Shown here: in pieces, positions 53,970 through 64,000 of the stretch
Numbering within the stretch: position 1 is the first letter of the stretch
Layout of the letters: the number at the start of each line of letters is the position of its first letter
NCBI RefSeq assembly: GCF_020906515.1
Contig: NC_085850.1
Coordinates: 1,674,001 to 1,738,000 of the forward strand
DNA: 64,000 nt
Origin: Vanrija pseudolonga
Taxonomy: Eukaryota; Basidiomycota; Tremellomycetes; Trichosporonales; Trichosporonaceae
Direction: 5' to 3'
Notes under the pieces: model-generated
What the model was told of the DNA's origin: nothing
Seen by the model: the letters and a program-made list of their open reading frames with translations, nothing else
Database searches by the model: none
Made by a program: the position numbers and the translations under genes

Positions 53970-56781
53970 CTACTGGGACGACTCGAAGCGCTCCTTTGTC
54001 TGCGGCGTCAGCCACACTCGAATACACCACACCCACCATGTCCTTCTTCCGCTGCTGCCAGCCGCCGGGACCCGACCACGCGCCCGCCTCGCGGCCCTTG
54101 GACGCGCCAAGGCCCGAGCGCTCCTCAAACTGCTTGACGTGGATGGGATCCACGCGGCCCTCGCCCTCCTTGCCGAGCCCAGTGCCGGACGCCCAACCCA
54201 TCTTGGACAGGAGCTTGTTGCCGACATTGGACTCGTCTGCGGCGGGCGCGGGTGCAGCTGGAGGCGGTGATGGCGCTTTCGGCTTGGGTTCGGGAACCGG
54301 CTTGCGGCCATGGACAAGGGGCGGAAGCGAAGGCTTGTCGGGCTGATGGTGGACGACACGCCGCTCCGCTGCGCGGTCGCGGTACGTGCCGCCATCGGCA
54401 TCTACGCCACCAAGGCCGAGTTTACGGCGCCTGCCTGCTTCGCATGCGGCCGGGTCGGCCAGGTTAGTCTGTATTCCAAAGTATCAAGACAGGAAGTGAA
54501 TAGTGGGTTTGGACATGCAGGTTTTGGGTGTTTGAGGCAGCAACAGTTTTGCGTGCGGTTTGGATGTGTGGCGGGTGATTAAGCAGAGCAAGTAAATTCT
54601 GTCAGTTCTGACACTGGCCTGAACCTACGAGGTTCAGGTGTAAAAGGGAGTGCGAGCCTTGTGAAGATCTGAGAGTGCCACATGTTTCCGGAGCGTATCT
54701 TCGATCTTGAACTGGCGCTGGCAGAGGAGGCAGGCGACCTTGCCAGATGTGGCGAATGACGATGTGTCGGTGTAGTCGAACTCTGCGTCCTCGGCCGGTC
54801 CGTTATCGAGATTGGACGACGAGGCGGCAGCAGAGGCGCTCGGCGGGCGAATGCTCACAACGGCATTCGCGCCCGAGACACCTTTTGGAGGCGCCGGCGC
54901 CTTTGGAGCCGACAGCTCCGACTGCTTCGTGTTCCATTTGGAGATGTTGGTCGCGACCTAGATACAAGTGAGAGACGGCGTGAGCATCTTCAGTGGGAGC
55001 GGTGAGCAGCCGCAATACCGGTTTACCTTCCGACTTGTGGATGTTGGTGGGATGATTTTTGCTCCTTTGGCTGACAGTGTGAGTTGGGATGTATCGCAAC
55101 CATATCAACTCACTCCTAGACAGAAGAACAGTGTCCTTGCCCACGAGGTCCACGTCTTCCTCGTCGCCAAAGGCATTACGGCCGCTGATGTGGATAAGGC
55201 CGACTTCTTCACTCTTCTTGGGCTTCTTGCCAAACGAGCCAAAGCCGCCAATCTTGATCGGCCCCATGGAGCCAGCGAGTGGCGCGGGGGTGGCGTCGGC
55301 CGTCTGGCTGCTGGGTCCGGCGGTGGAAGGTTGGCTGATCGCACCAGCTGGAGTGGCGGTGGGGGCAGGCGCCTTGGGTTTGGGAGCCACAACACCTGCA
55401 AGGTTCCCGAGGAACGTCTTGGTGGCTGCGGGGATCTCGAGCGGCGATCCACGCGCGGGCACTGGCGGCGCTCCACGGGGAATCGTCTCAACCGCGCCTG
55501 CTTGTTGATGCCAGTAGGCGCAGTACTCTCCGTCCGGGCTGGCAATGGTGCCTGCGCCAATCCCGCCATTCGGAGCGGACTTGAGCAAGAACTCGCCGCC
55601 GAGCGGGCCAGCAGGTGTCGGAATAAACGCTGACGCATTGGCAAACGACACGGCGATGGGCACTTGGGAAATCAGGAAGCCGTTGGGCTGGTGCTGTGGC
55701 GAGAGGAGGTACGACAGGAGCGCGGTAGCCAGCTCGGGGGTCACGAGCTCGACGAAGGCAAAGCCCCACGGCGCCGACGTATCGCGGTCGGTGATCATGA
55801 CAACGCGGGAGATGGCGGCCTCGGCATCCCGCTCCGACCCCTTGCCGATCATGCGGCTGATCTCCTCGGCGAGCCTGCGCGTCACTTCGCCAGAGTAGGT
55901 CCCCTGGTCGAGGTGGCGCAGAAGCAGTACGCGCTGCCCCTCGCCCGGCGCTCCAATGTCCCGCATGCCGTCGTGGCCGCGGGGCGTGGCGGAAAACGGC
56001 GGCGCCGCGCCACCACCGCCGCCGGGTGCGCGATGCGAGTCGGCGCGCGCGCCTGCAAAGTCGATCTTGACCGTCTTGGGGTCCGAGTGCGTGTACAGCG
56101 CTGGCATGGTGATGGTGGGGAAGCTAGCCAGGGTCAGTTTGTTTCGCCCCTAGTGACTCACTTGGCCGAGATGAAGCGCTCCGCCTCTTCCACGGTCGAG
56201 AACTGTGCGAAGCCAAACAGCTTCGACTGGCCCGTCGACCTGTCGCGCACAATCTTGGTGCTGTCGACTGCTGCGCCGTGCTCAGTGCGGAGGAAGCCAG
56301 CGAGCTCCGTTTCCGTGAGCTCGGGGTCGAGGCCGAGGAGGATAACGTCGCGCGAGGGCGGGGAGGGCTCGGCGCGCTGCCGCCGCGCAGGCTGGTGGTC
56401 ATCCACATCCATCCCGCGCTCCCAGTGGTCGTCGCGGCGTGGCCGGTCGTAATCGCGGTAGTCGTGGCGGCGGGGTTCATAATCGCGTCCGCCGCCGCCG
56501 CCACGCCGGTCGTCGTCGTAGTCTCGTCCGCCATAGCCACCTCCGCCACCATACCCGCCCCGCCGCTCCTCCTCGTACGGCAGCGGCCGGTCGCGGTCGT
56601 ACCGCCGGTCGTCGTCGTACCGCCGTGGAGGGGGCCGCCGATCCCTACTGTCGTCATCGAAGCGTCCTCGGCCACCGTCGTACCGCCTCGGCGGCGGTGG
56701 CGGCGAGTGGCCCCCCGTGGCACGGGAAGGCGAGTACGCGCGCTGCCTGTAGTCTGGTGATCTTGAGCGTGCGCGGTTCAT
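53970..56781 (-). CDS. RBM5/RBM10-like splicing factor (two RRMs, C2H2 finger, G-patch)
   Basis: Exons 56781-56162, 56123-55114, 55070-55027, 54957-54658, 54468-54037 and 53999-53970 give about 811 residues. An Arg/Asp/Tyr/Gly-rich front is followed by RRM1 (DVILLGLDPELTETELAGFL; KLFGFAQFSTVEEAERFI), RRM2 (QRVLLLRHLDQG; PWGFAFVELVTPELATALL), an OCRE-like patch (GEYCAYWHQQAG), a C2H2 finger (CLLCQRQFKIEDTLRKHVAL), the conserved YRDRAAERR, and a G-patch (GNKLLSKMGWASGTGLGK). This order is that of RBM5/10, which control 3' splice-site choice. The junction between the finger exon and the G-patch exon lacks a GT donor; without it the frame ends at 54634. The G-patch exon has no ATG ahead of it, so it must be joined. 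Confidence 0.78.
54618..54638. repeat. Perfect 9-bp inverted repeat with 3-nt loop near the unusual junction
   Basis: cctgaacct at 54618-54626 and its complement aggttcagg at 54630-54638 can form a hairpin in the RBM5-like transcript. It overlaps the in-frame stop (54634-54636) met if the intron is not removed. Confidence 0.75.
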
Positions 56782-57024
56782 GCTGGGTGTTGGTGATGAT
56801 GTGAGCAATGCATACGTTGTTGTGGCCCTCCAAGTCGAAGTCCATCCCATCACATCCGCCGCCCAGGAACGCAGCGGGGTTTTTCTGTGTGGCGTGGGAA
56901 ATTAAAGGAGGGGGGCTGGATAAGCTTGGTTGGCTGGGAGTGAATCCGACGCCCGTTGAGTGGTTGAACGACCTCGACGACATCGAGTTCAACGTTCAAC
57001 ACCAACAACAAAGCAGCATTCACA
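56782..57024. promoter_or_regulatory. Bidirectional promoter of the RBM5-like gene and NDUFB4
   Basis: 243 bp between divergent start codons; it must serve both genes. The RBM5-like frame stays open into it, but the ATG at 56781 begins the typical Arg/Ser-rich front. Confidence 0.45.
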
Positions 57025-57695
57025 ATGGGCGGACGTGAGTACCGTGCGGGTGGAGGAGGATGATTGCTGACAGCGCAGACCTTCGAGTGAGTTGGCTTTG
57101 GCGGGGTCGGGGCGCGTCGGAGGTAATGGCGCGGAGCTCGGCGCGGAGATGGGGCTGCTCCCTCGGATGGGCACGCTGCACCTGCCGCCGACGCTGCAGA
57201 ACTGTACATTGCGCGTGAGGAGCAACACCACCATGATCGTGAGGAGCAACACCACCATGATCACAGACTGCGATCACGGTCCTGGCGCCTGTTCCCGTCG
57301 AGCCGAGCATGGTCCAAGACCCGAAGGCTGCCTTGAACGACGACGCAAGGCCGACAGACGACTAACTCCCTCAGCATGACCCGGCTCTCGACCGTTGGGC
57401 CGCTATGGTTAGTTTCCGTTAGGGCATTGTTGTCGCAAACTGACATGCGCAGCGCGAGAACGTGTACCAGCACTACAAGTTCACGCGCACCATCACGCGC
57501 CAGACCGTCGCCCTCGGCCTTGTCCTCCCCATTGCCATCTACGCCGTCGCTGCCGTCTACGACGTGAGTTGTTCGCCATGACGCCGTGAGCACAACTAAC
57601 ACCCGCAGAACAAGTACGACTGGGCCGGCAAGCTCAAGGGCTCGAGCCTCCTCCGCAACCCACCAGCCCCTGCGCCGGCCAAGGACGACGAGTAA
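57025..57695 (+). CDS. Complex I accessory subunit NDUFB4/B15-like
   Basis: Exons 57025-57034, 57079-57086, 57375-57407, 57453-57563 and 57609-57695 encode 82 residues. After MGGHLR comes HDPALDRWAAMRENVYQHYK, a single membrane span (VALGLVLPIAIYAVAAVYDN), then KYDWAGKLKGSSLLRNP and an acidic end. Fungal B15 subunits share this pattern, with a single helix in the membrane arm of respiratory complex I. The gene is chopped oddly: a 10-nt first coding exon, an 8-nt second exon, then a 288-nt intron. The 8-nt exon is flanked by a normal acceptor (gcgcag) and donor (gtgagt), and only its inclusion joins frame to CATGACCCG. Confidence 0.85.
57215..57262 (+). repeat. Perfect 24-bp tandem duplication in NDUFB4 intron 2
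   Basis: Two identical 24-bp copies (57215-57238 and 57239-57262) begin with gtgaggagcaac. Each copy begins with a donor-like gtgagg. Confidence 0.9.
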
Positions 57696-57773
57696 AGGTT
57701 CCGAAGTGTATGCACTGCCATTAAAATAGGTCTACAACAGGTGTATGGTGTGGTGTTGGTGTGGGTGTGCTGT

Positions 57774-60352
57774 CTACCAGATGCGCTTGACCATGGTCCA
57801 GCGGTCGACCTCTTCGAGCCGCCAGGCCTTCTTCTTGCCTGCTTTTGGGGCTTCCTCTGCCTCCTTCTCGGCGCCGCCTCTCTGTGCGGGCCTCGGTGTA
57901 GACGTCGTCGAGTGGTCAGGCAGGTCGTCGACCACTTGCGAGAGGTACTTTCGAGTTTCTTTCTCGTATGCCTGGGCGCGTCAGCTGGGGGCACGGTGCT
58001 TCTAGCTCACAATCTCCTCCTTGTTCTGCCCCACGGCCGTCCGGCCAAAGTTGTTGACCTTGTCCTCTGCCTCGCGCTCGTCCATGCCGGCTTGACGGAG
58101 AGCAGAGTAGCTGAGAAGTCCGAGGCCAAGAAGGATCTTGAGCACGACAAGGCTGCAAGGGTCAGAGAGCATCGCGACGGCCCACTCACCATCCCCAGAT
58201 AATAATAGCCACGAGGATACCAGCGGTCCACTTCAGTGCGGTCCATAACCAGCCCGAGCTGAGCGCCTGTCCATCAATGGCATGCGTTGATGTCATGATC
58301 ATGCCGACAGCCTGGGCTCCCATACGGATGACGAGCACGGCGAGCGGGATGGCCGCGATACCAAGCCGCCTGGCAACGAGCGGAGCCTGGTCGAGCAGGA
58401 TTGGGTGCTTTCTTTTCTGATCACGACCGCGCCCACTGCCAATGGTGCCTGCAAGCAACACGTCCTTGGCGAGGACGTCTGTGAAGCGGCCGTAGACAGT
58501 CGCACGGACGTGGTTGAACTTGGCGATGAAGGCATGCTTGAGCCAGTCGACCATCATCTCGGAAGCCAGGACGAAGAGGACGGGCTTGATGTCAGTTGAG
58601 CGGAGCTTTGGGGAACTCACAGAGAGGATTCTCTCCAGTAGACTCTTGCCGCGGGTAAAGCTACGAGGAAGGAAGGCCAGGTCTGAGCCCGACATCTCAA
58701 TCATGTTGCGGATAGCAATGACGACGAGCATAAGGCCCAGTTGGAAGCGCTCGACAATGTCGGCACACATGATCTGGAAGAGGTTCTCCTTCTCAAACTT
58801 CTTGAAGACAGCTGGCGGGGTCAGTTGGATATGAAGACAATGGTGCCACCCACAGCCCTTGATCTCCACAAACTGGTTACTAATAAGGAGTGAAATGAGA
58901 GTGTAGTCGTAAGAGTTGATTGCGACGTTGAGCGAGATGAGCATGTAGAAGAAAATAAGGGTGTGGACCACTGGGTGGGTTAGCTTTGACTCCACGCACG
59001 ACGACACCCACAGACATATCCTAATGAGAGTGTGAAGAAGAAGAATGGTCTGGCCTGTTCGCGTTTCCTACGGCGACCAGGGCCGCTGGCGTATCCCAGC
59101 GTGTCGCGTGCAAAGAGTGTGTCGAGGACGTCTTGTCCAAAAGCGCAGCAGAGGCGGTCGCCGATCTGTGTGGGTTAGACCGTGGGTGCAGCGTTACCCA
59201 CCTCGAGGGCGTTGAAGATGACATAGAGCTTGATGGTGTCCTGACCTCGCACAGAGTGGTACATCTTGCTGGTATCGGTCGACAGGCCGAGGATGAGTGC
59301 GGGAATGGTGAGGAGGAGCATGCGAAGGAGCGACTGGAGGTGGGACGGCGGGATCTTGCTCGCTCCCTGGCCGCGCACGAGGCGGACGAGAATGCTCCAC
59401 GCGGCAAAGAGTGCGCGGATAGGGAGAATGGTAAAGTTGTACAAGAACCCGTCGAGGCAGAGGAGCGCGCCGAAGAGGGTCACCTTCTCCACGGCGAGAG
59501 GCACCGCGAGGAAGTTTGCTATCCGCTCCCTTGTTGTCAGCAGCGCCCCGCACCCCAACTCACCACTTGCCATCTGCGATCCAGCCTTCCCACTGCTCGG
59601 CAGCGTCCTCGTCACGTAACAGGTCCCAGATACTCAGGCCTGCGCGGTCGCTCGGGACGTTGGGCGGCAAGTCGTCGTCGATCTTGACCTCGTCGGCGTT
59701 CTCCACCTCGTTGACCGACGTCGGGCTGAGCGGGGGCGATGTGATCGTCTCCAACTCGCCACCGTCGTATCCTGCCTCCTTTGCCAGCCGAGCCGCTTCT
59801 ACAGCTCCATGCTGCTGCTCGAGCGTGTGGCGTCGCGACCGCGCGGGATAAAAGTCCTCGTTGGCGCTTCGTTCGTCCGCCGAGTCGAGCGACGAGCGGC
59901 GTAGCTCGCCGAGCCCCTGACGTTGGAACACGTCGTGCAGGTCGTCCATGTCGAGCATGCGGGACGGGACGCTGAGGTCGGACGCGCGCGGACTGGGCGG
60001 GAGCGACGAGTATGTCGTTGGCCGGTGCTCGTCGTCGTCCCGGTATCGCGACTTCTTGGGCGAGACGGCGGGGTCGCGCGGCTCGATCACCGGTGCAGGG
60101 GTCAGCGTCGAGCTCGAGCTCATGCGCGCAAAGGGCGGAATGTCAAGCGTGTCATCCAGCGCGGATACCTGGCGTCGTCAGTAACGCCTGACACCCAGCG
60201 CCCACCTCGTGCTCGTGGGCGTCCTCTTCGAGCTCCAGCGGATCGAGCACGATCGCCGCGGCGCCGGCCACTGCGCCGTTCCACGAGTGCGGGCGTGGTG
60301 GCTTGGACCCTTCCGCAGCAGCTGCGCCTAGCCATGATTCTTCGCCCGCCAT
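57774..60352 (-). CDS. EMP65: TAPT1/EMP65 family ER membrane protein
   Basis: Nine exons (60352-60206, 60168-59564, 59529-59202, 59165-59012, 58970-58854, 58811-58621, 58584-58190, 58152-58011, 57971-57774) encode 758 residues. The N-terminal ~210 residues are disordered and Ser/Asp-rich, then GLSIWDLLRDE leads into the TAPT1 domain with several spans: FNFTILPIRALFAAW-like, IFFYMLISLNVAINSYDYTL, NQFVEIKGSVFKKFEKENLF, FQLGLMLVVIAIRNMIEM, FVLASEMMVDWLKHAFIAKF. FKKFEKENLFQ and VEIKGSVF are hallmarks of the family. Yeast Emp65 works with Slp1 to guard soluble ER proteins; human TAPT1 is linked to skeletal disease and cilia. A 34-nt intron lies at 59530-59563. Confidence 0.93.
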
Positions 60353-60574
60353 GGTCAGTGGCAATGTGTGTAAGAGAGAGTGAGTTGAGTGAGGGTTGTA
60401 GCAAGTGTGGGGGAGATTGTTGGATTGGCGCTTGACCGGCCTGCGAGCCGGTGATGCCGCTTGCCGTGCCTGAAAACAACTGTTGAAATCAAGACACGCG
60501 TCACAACCCCCCCGCATCGACCATCTCGTTCCCCAACCCACACCCTCCTTCTCGCCATCGGTGCAGGGGCCAGC
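60353..60574. promoter_or_regulatory. Bidirectional promoter of EMP65 and GPI2
   Basis: 222 bp between two divergent start codons, both genes acting in the ER. No known element stands out. Confidence 0.45.
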
Positions 60575-61785
60575 ATGCCCACAAGAAACGGCGAGAAACG
60601 AGCAAGGCCACAGGCCAACGGCGACGCCTCGGACGCCGTATGGGAAAAGGTCCTCTGGCGACGGCAGCCGTTCCCGGACAACTACGTCCCACCATCGTAC
60701 CTCGCCGAGCTGGACAGCCTGCGTGAGTACCGCCCACCACCGCCTACCACTGAGCTGACGCCGACGCCAGCTCCACGCCCGCGCCCACGCCTTTTCCCGC
60801 TCATGCTCGCCACGCTGCCCGTGTCGCAGCACCTCGCCGTCATCGCCCTCTTCCTTGCCGTGTTCTACGCGATGCTCGTCGGCGACTTTGGCGCGGCCGA
60901 GGTCGGGTGGAGCTGTACTGCGCTCGAATTGGCAGCGTACGCGCTCTGGCGGTTCGGATGGGGGAGTGACAAGGCGGCCAAGACGGAGTGTGCGTCTGCT
61001 TGCGTTTGCTCGTTGATGTAGCTGACACCGCGACAGCCCTCCTCCCCGTCTCCGGGGCCCTCAGGCCGCTCCTCCTCCCACCGCTCCTGTTATCGCTGCT
61101 CGCACCGGTACTGGGAACACTGACTTCGGCAACCACCTCCGACTCGATCTGGCCGCTCGCCGGTGGGCTGCTGTTCGTCCACCTGCTCTTGGCAGACTTC
61201 ACTACCGGCCCCGACGCGCGCCGGCGGCATCGCGCGCGTCAGGCAAAGCGACGACGGAGGAGCAGCGCCGGTAGCGCGTCATCACGCGACGACGAAGGGC
61301 CGGACGAGAAGACGTGCGTGGAGAAGATTCGGAACACTCGCTGACCCCTCGCAGGCTGACATCATCACTGTCGCTCACATCGGCCCTCTCCGCGTCCGTG
61401 GTCCTCGCATCACGACTCTCCTCCACAGCCCACGTCTTCTCCCTCATCATGCTCGCTGCTGGACTGTTTGCGGGCTGGCCAACACTAGCCAAGGGTGTTC
61501 GGGTGGGTCCCACCATCATTGTGTCCACTGACCCACCAGGAGGCCGGGCGCCCGTTCTCCATCGCGCTGACAGTGTCCATGATCTGGCTCGCGATCTCGC
61601 TCTTCCCCCCATGCTCGCCCGACGACTTTCCCGGGCGCCCAACACTCATCTTCCTCTTTGTCCTCTTCCTTGTCAACGTCGTCGGCCCGTTCATGCTCTG
61701 GTCCGGCTGGCGCTGGAAGCGACGCCTCGGAGGAAACTGGGACCCCGCGGTGGTCAAGCTGCGGAGGCGGGGCGTTCGCCCATGA
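60575..61785 (+). CDS. GPI2: GPI-GlcNAc transferase subunit GPI2 (PIG-C)
   Basis: Exons 60575-60722, 60771-60989, 61037-61313, 61355-61502 and 61540-61785 encode 345 residues. The signature is WEKVLWRRQPFPDNYVPPSY near the N-terminus, followed by about eight spans (VSQHLAVIALFLAVFYAMLV, LLLPPLLLSLLAPVLGTL, HVFSLIMLAAGLFAGWPTL, LIFLFVLFLVNVVGPFML). Gpi2 is part of the ER complex that transfers GlcNAc to phosphatidylinositol, the first step of GPI-anchor synthesis. A basic, Ser-rich loop (ARRRHRARQAKRRRRSSAG) separates the middle spans. Each exon joins in phase only with the boundaries given. Confidence 0.92.
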
Positions 61786-61876
61786 TCAATCACCATGGCG
61801 ACGAGTCTTGGATGAATAGTGCTGCATGTACTCGTATGATGATGTTGTCGCCGTTCCTCGTCCTGCCTGCTCAAGC

Positions 61877-62173
61877 TTAGACCTTGAAGCCGTAGCCGCG
61901 CATGCAGGCCTTGTGGGCCTCTATCAAATCGGCGCAGCGGGTGGGGGCCTCGTCGGCCGAGAACTTGATGAAGCAGTCGTCACGGACCGACTTGGTCTCG
62001 GGGCACGCGCAGCATCTGGGGGTCAGCGATCGTTGCCGGTGGGGCAGCGACGTACGGCTTGAGGCCCTGGGGGTTGAGGGGGTTGACCTCCTTGGCGGGG
62101 GCGACGTCGATGGGGCAGGCGGCGCTGGGGTGTGAGCTGGGTCCGATGGAGCTGACACCTACGCTTCAGCCAT
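61877..62173 (-). CDS. COX17: Cytochrome c oxidase copper chaperone COX17
   Basis: Exons 62173-62163 (11 nt), 62124-62056 and 62015-61877 encode 72 residues, the normal size. Conserved parts are [19 protein letters not shown] with the copper-binding Cys-Cys pair, then the twin CX9C pattern in RDDCFIKF...[18 protein letters not shown]. Cox17 carries copper in the mitochondrial intermembrane space to Sco1 and Cox11 for cytochrome c oxidase assembly. The first exon codes only MAEA less one base, so the gene would be missed without splicing. It shares a 500-bp divergent promoter with the LYR protein gene. Confidence 0.95.
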
Positions 62174-62673
62174 GTTGTGTGATGCTTTTGGTATGATACA
62201 GGTGGTGGCTACAAGTGTAGAAGAGGAGGAGAAGTGACCTCGGTCGGCTGTCGAGCAGCCAGCATCAGTCAGCCTCTGACTGTGTGGCCACTGTCCGCAT
62301 GCCGTTCCCAACAAATCCTGGCGGAGATCATGCCGAAGTGCGTGGGTGTCGTCGGCCGGCCCCGGCTTATTCCGAATTACGTAAGTCAATTTGATTCCGT
62401 GATTTCTCAAGTTTGAGAGCCAAAGTGAACCGGACCGGAGGGTGTGGCCGGTGTGGGTTTGCCGCCTCTCCGCTTGCTTGCCCTCGACTCGACATCATCG
62501 TGCCGAGACGAGGAACAAGCATCACATCGCACATCACACACACACCACCACACCCGGGGCCATCCCATCGTCCATTGTCGCTTCGCCCTCGTCGACAACA
62601 CAGGCAGGACACAGGCCACTTGCACGACCCTCTGCTCCACTCCCCGCTCAGCCGCCCCCAACACCGCGCTATC
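62174..62673. promoter_or_regulatory. Divergent promoter region of COX17 and the LYR protein gene
   Basis: 500 bp between two mitochondrial-protein genes. Contains a CA-rich stretch (cacacacaccacca, near 62535-62550). No HAP (CCAAT) box was found with confidence. Confidence 0.45.
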
Positions 62674-63748
62674 ATGTCCCTCGCAGCCCTCCGTACCGCC
62701 GCCCGCCGCCCACTAACGGCGACCGTCGCCCCCGCCGCCGCCCGCTGGGCGTCAACCGCGACGGCCACCGCGCCCGTCGAGGAGGCGTCGAGCTCGGCCG
62801 CTGCACCGCCCGCTGAGCCGCTCGACGTCGAGGCCCTCCGCCAGCACGCTAAGAAGCTCTACAAGGAGGTGAGTAGATAAGGCCCCACGTTCGTGGGATC
62901 GTGGGTTGGGCAGTGTTGTGTCGGCCGCGCGACTGGCCGAGCGCCGTCGCCGCGCAACACTGTGATCACTGTGCATTTGTGCATCGATCACGACGAACCC
63001 ACCGCCGTGCACGTGCGCTGCGCCCCCTGACGTATGGACAATGGACATAGCTGATAGCCAACAGCTGCACCGTCTCGGTCGCGACTAGTGAGCGCGCCTC
63101 GCCGGCGGGCACCCCCCTTCGGCATGACTGACCGTTGCCCAGCCCCGACCCAGAGTACAACTTCAACGGCCGTCTGCGCCGTGCATTCGAGAGTGAGTCG
63201 TCGTTTCCAGGGTTTGTGGCTTGGCTCCTCCGACGGCCGCCGCCAAGAAGCGCGGGCGCCGTTCCGGCACGGAGATGGAGACGAGTCCCGCCGAATGGAC
63301 GGAGGACGCTCGGCGTGCCGAGCGGCGCTCCTCGCTTCGGTCTAAGAGCTTGCGCTGTCCACTCCTACGGCGGTGTAACCACCAGGTGACGTCGGCCGGG
63401 GTGCCGACCCTCGTTTCGGTGGCGGCGCCGCACTCGGACCCAATTCCGAGGCCAGCAGCTCACACAACGCGCAGAGAACGCAACCATCACGGACCCCGAG
63501 AAGCTCAAGAAGCAGCTCGAGCTCGCCGAGCACATCAAGAAGGGTGCGTACCCCGCCAAAGCGGCACCGCTAACCCCGCAGAGGTCCTCGCCATGCTCAG
63601 CCTCAAGAAGTACCGCCACCTCCGCCGCGCGTACCACAAGGACGAGCCGCCTCGCGCGCTGAATCTCAACGGCGAGAAGGACAAGGAGGTCGAGGTGTCC
63701 TCTGACCCCATCGGCAAGCTCGCGCCGACGCCGCCCCCGAGCGCATGA
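62674..63748 (+). CDS. LYR-motif mitochondrial protein, LYRM5/ETFRF1-like
   Basis: Exons 62674-62868, 63065-63087, 63143-63192, 63475-63543 and 63582-63748 encode 167 residues. An Ala/Arg/Thr-rich presequence (~50 residues, LRTAARRPLTATVAPAAARW) precedes the LYR-fold: KKLYKE, then LHRLGRDYPDPEYNFNGRLR, ITDPEKLKKQLELAEHIKKE, and LSLKKYRHLRRAYHKD. The order and spacing follow LYRM5/ETFRF1, which removes FAD from electron-transfer flavoprotein. The motif here is LYK rather than LYR, also seen in LYRM5. A ~35-residue C-terminal extension is added. Introns 1 and 3 (196 and 282 nt) are long; exon 2 is 23 nt. Confidence 0.85.
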
Positions 63749-64000
63749 GCAGCAGCTGTCTGAAGCGGCCTCGAGTCGCATGTACCAACCACCCACCCAA
63801 CCGCAATCCCCCCCCTCCCATCGCCACGACGCGACGCGACGCACGACCGACCGATATATCGAACTGACTGACCACGACATACCATCACCCCCACCTGCAA
63901 CAAAACTCGTCTGGCACACTGTGCGCGCTCTTGGATATCACCGACTCACCGTTCCATCTCACATCTCCTGTTTAATATCGCCGCGGCAAGGTAGACGAAG
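63749..64000. other. 3' flank of the LYR protein gene at the window edge
   Basis: 252 bp, C-rich, without a coding signal; probably 3' UTR and spacer. Confidence 0.4.

Noticed and set aside
1-64000. Transposons, retroelements, virus-like elements, CRISPR arrays, rRNA
   Set aside because: No transposase, reverse transcriptase, integrase or capsid-like frame, no terminal repeats with target duplications, no regularly spaced repeats and no rRNA sequence were recognised.

Overview
The window looks like nuclear chromosomal DNA of a high-GC basidiomycete yeast. I infer Tremellomycetes, probably Trichosporonales, from the gene set, the many very short introns with CTRAC-type branch sites, the intron-bearing tRNAs and the tight gene packing. 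I see no mobile element, virus-like element, CRISPR array, rRNA or centromere/telomere repeat. I read 28 protein genes (one cut by the left edge) and two tRNA genes. Nearly all genes are spliced, so exon models were built by hand: GT-AG (rarely GC-AG) junctions were chosen so that reading frame and family similarity both continue. All family names rest on recognised sequence, not on a search.

Layout. 0-11.4 kb: a low-complexity partial gene, a caprin-like RGG protein, PDCD5, complex I NDUFA2, the DEAH helicase Prp22 and ILV3 dihydroxyacid dehydratase. 11.4-14.3 kb: a gene-poor, less GC-rich stretch with a secreted lipase. 14.3-23.3 kb: COG8, the osmosensor SHO1, ATG14, an unrecognised protein and prefoldin 6. 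23.3-25.3 kb: spacer with tRNA-Phe and tRNA-Glu. 25.3-36.5 kb: a sucrose-type MFS carrier, exocyst SEC8 and a large transporter of the ArAE_2_N/DUF2421 family. 37-43 kb: a JJJ1-type J-protein whose open frame runs into an SRR1 domain, a coiled-coil protein and the septation GTPase TEM1/SPG1. 44-54 kb: a mitochondrial dynamin-like protein (Mmc1-like), a mitochondrial AAA ATPase, an SDR and a membrane-anchored beta-helix protein. 54-64 kb: an RBM5/RBM10-like splicing factor, complex I NDUFB4, TAPT1/EMP65, GPI2, COX17 and an LYRM5/ETFRF1-like LYR protein.

The genes do not form a pathway cluster. Shared themes are mitochondrial function (NDUFA2, NDUFB4, COX17, LYR protein, AAA ATPase, Mmc1-like, ILV3), membrane traffic (COG8, SEC8, ATG14, GPI2, EMP65) and RNA processing (Prp22, RBM5-like). 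Genes often alternate in strand, with convergent gaps as small as 57 bp and shared divergent promoters of 206-500 bp.

The observations most worth following are the JJJ1-SRR1 open fusion, an 8-nt microexon in NDUFB4, a sharp lower intron limit near 33-34 nt, a caprin-like gene in a yeast-type fungus, an RBM5-like gene that lacks a normal donor where its G-patch exon must join, and a tRNA-Phe/tRNA-Glu pair with no terminator between them.
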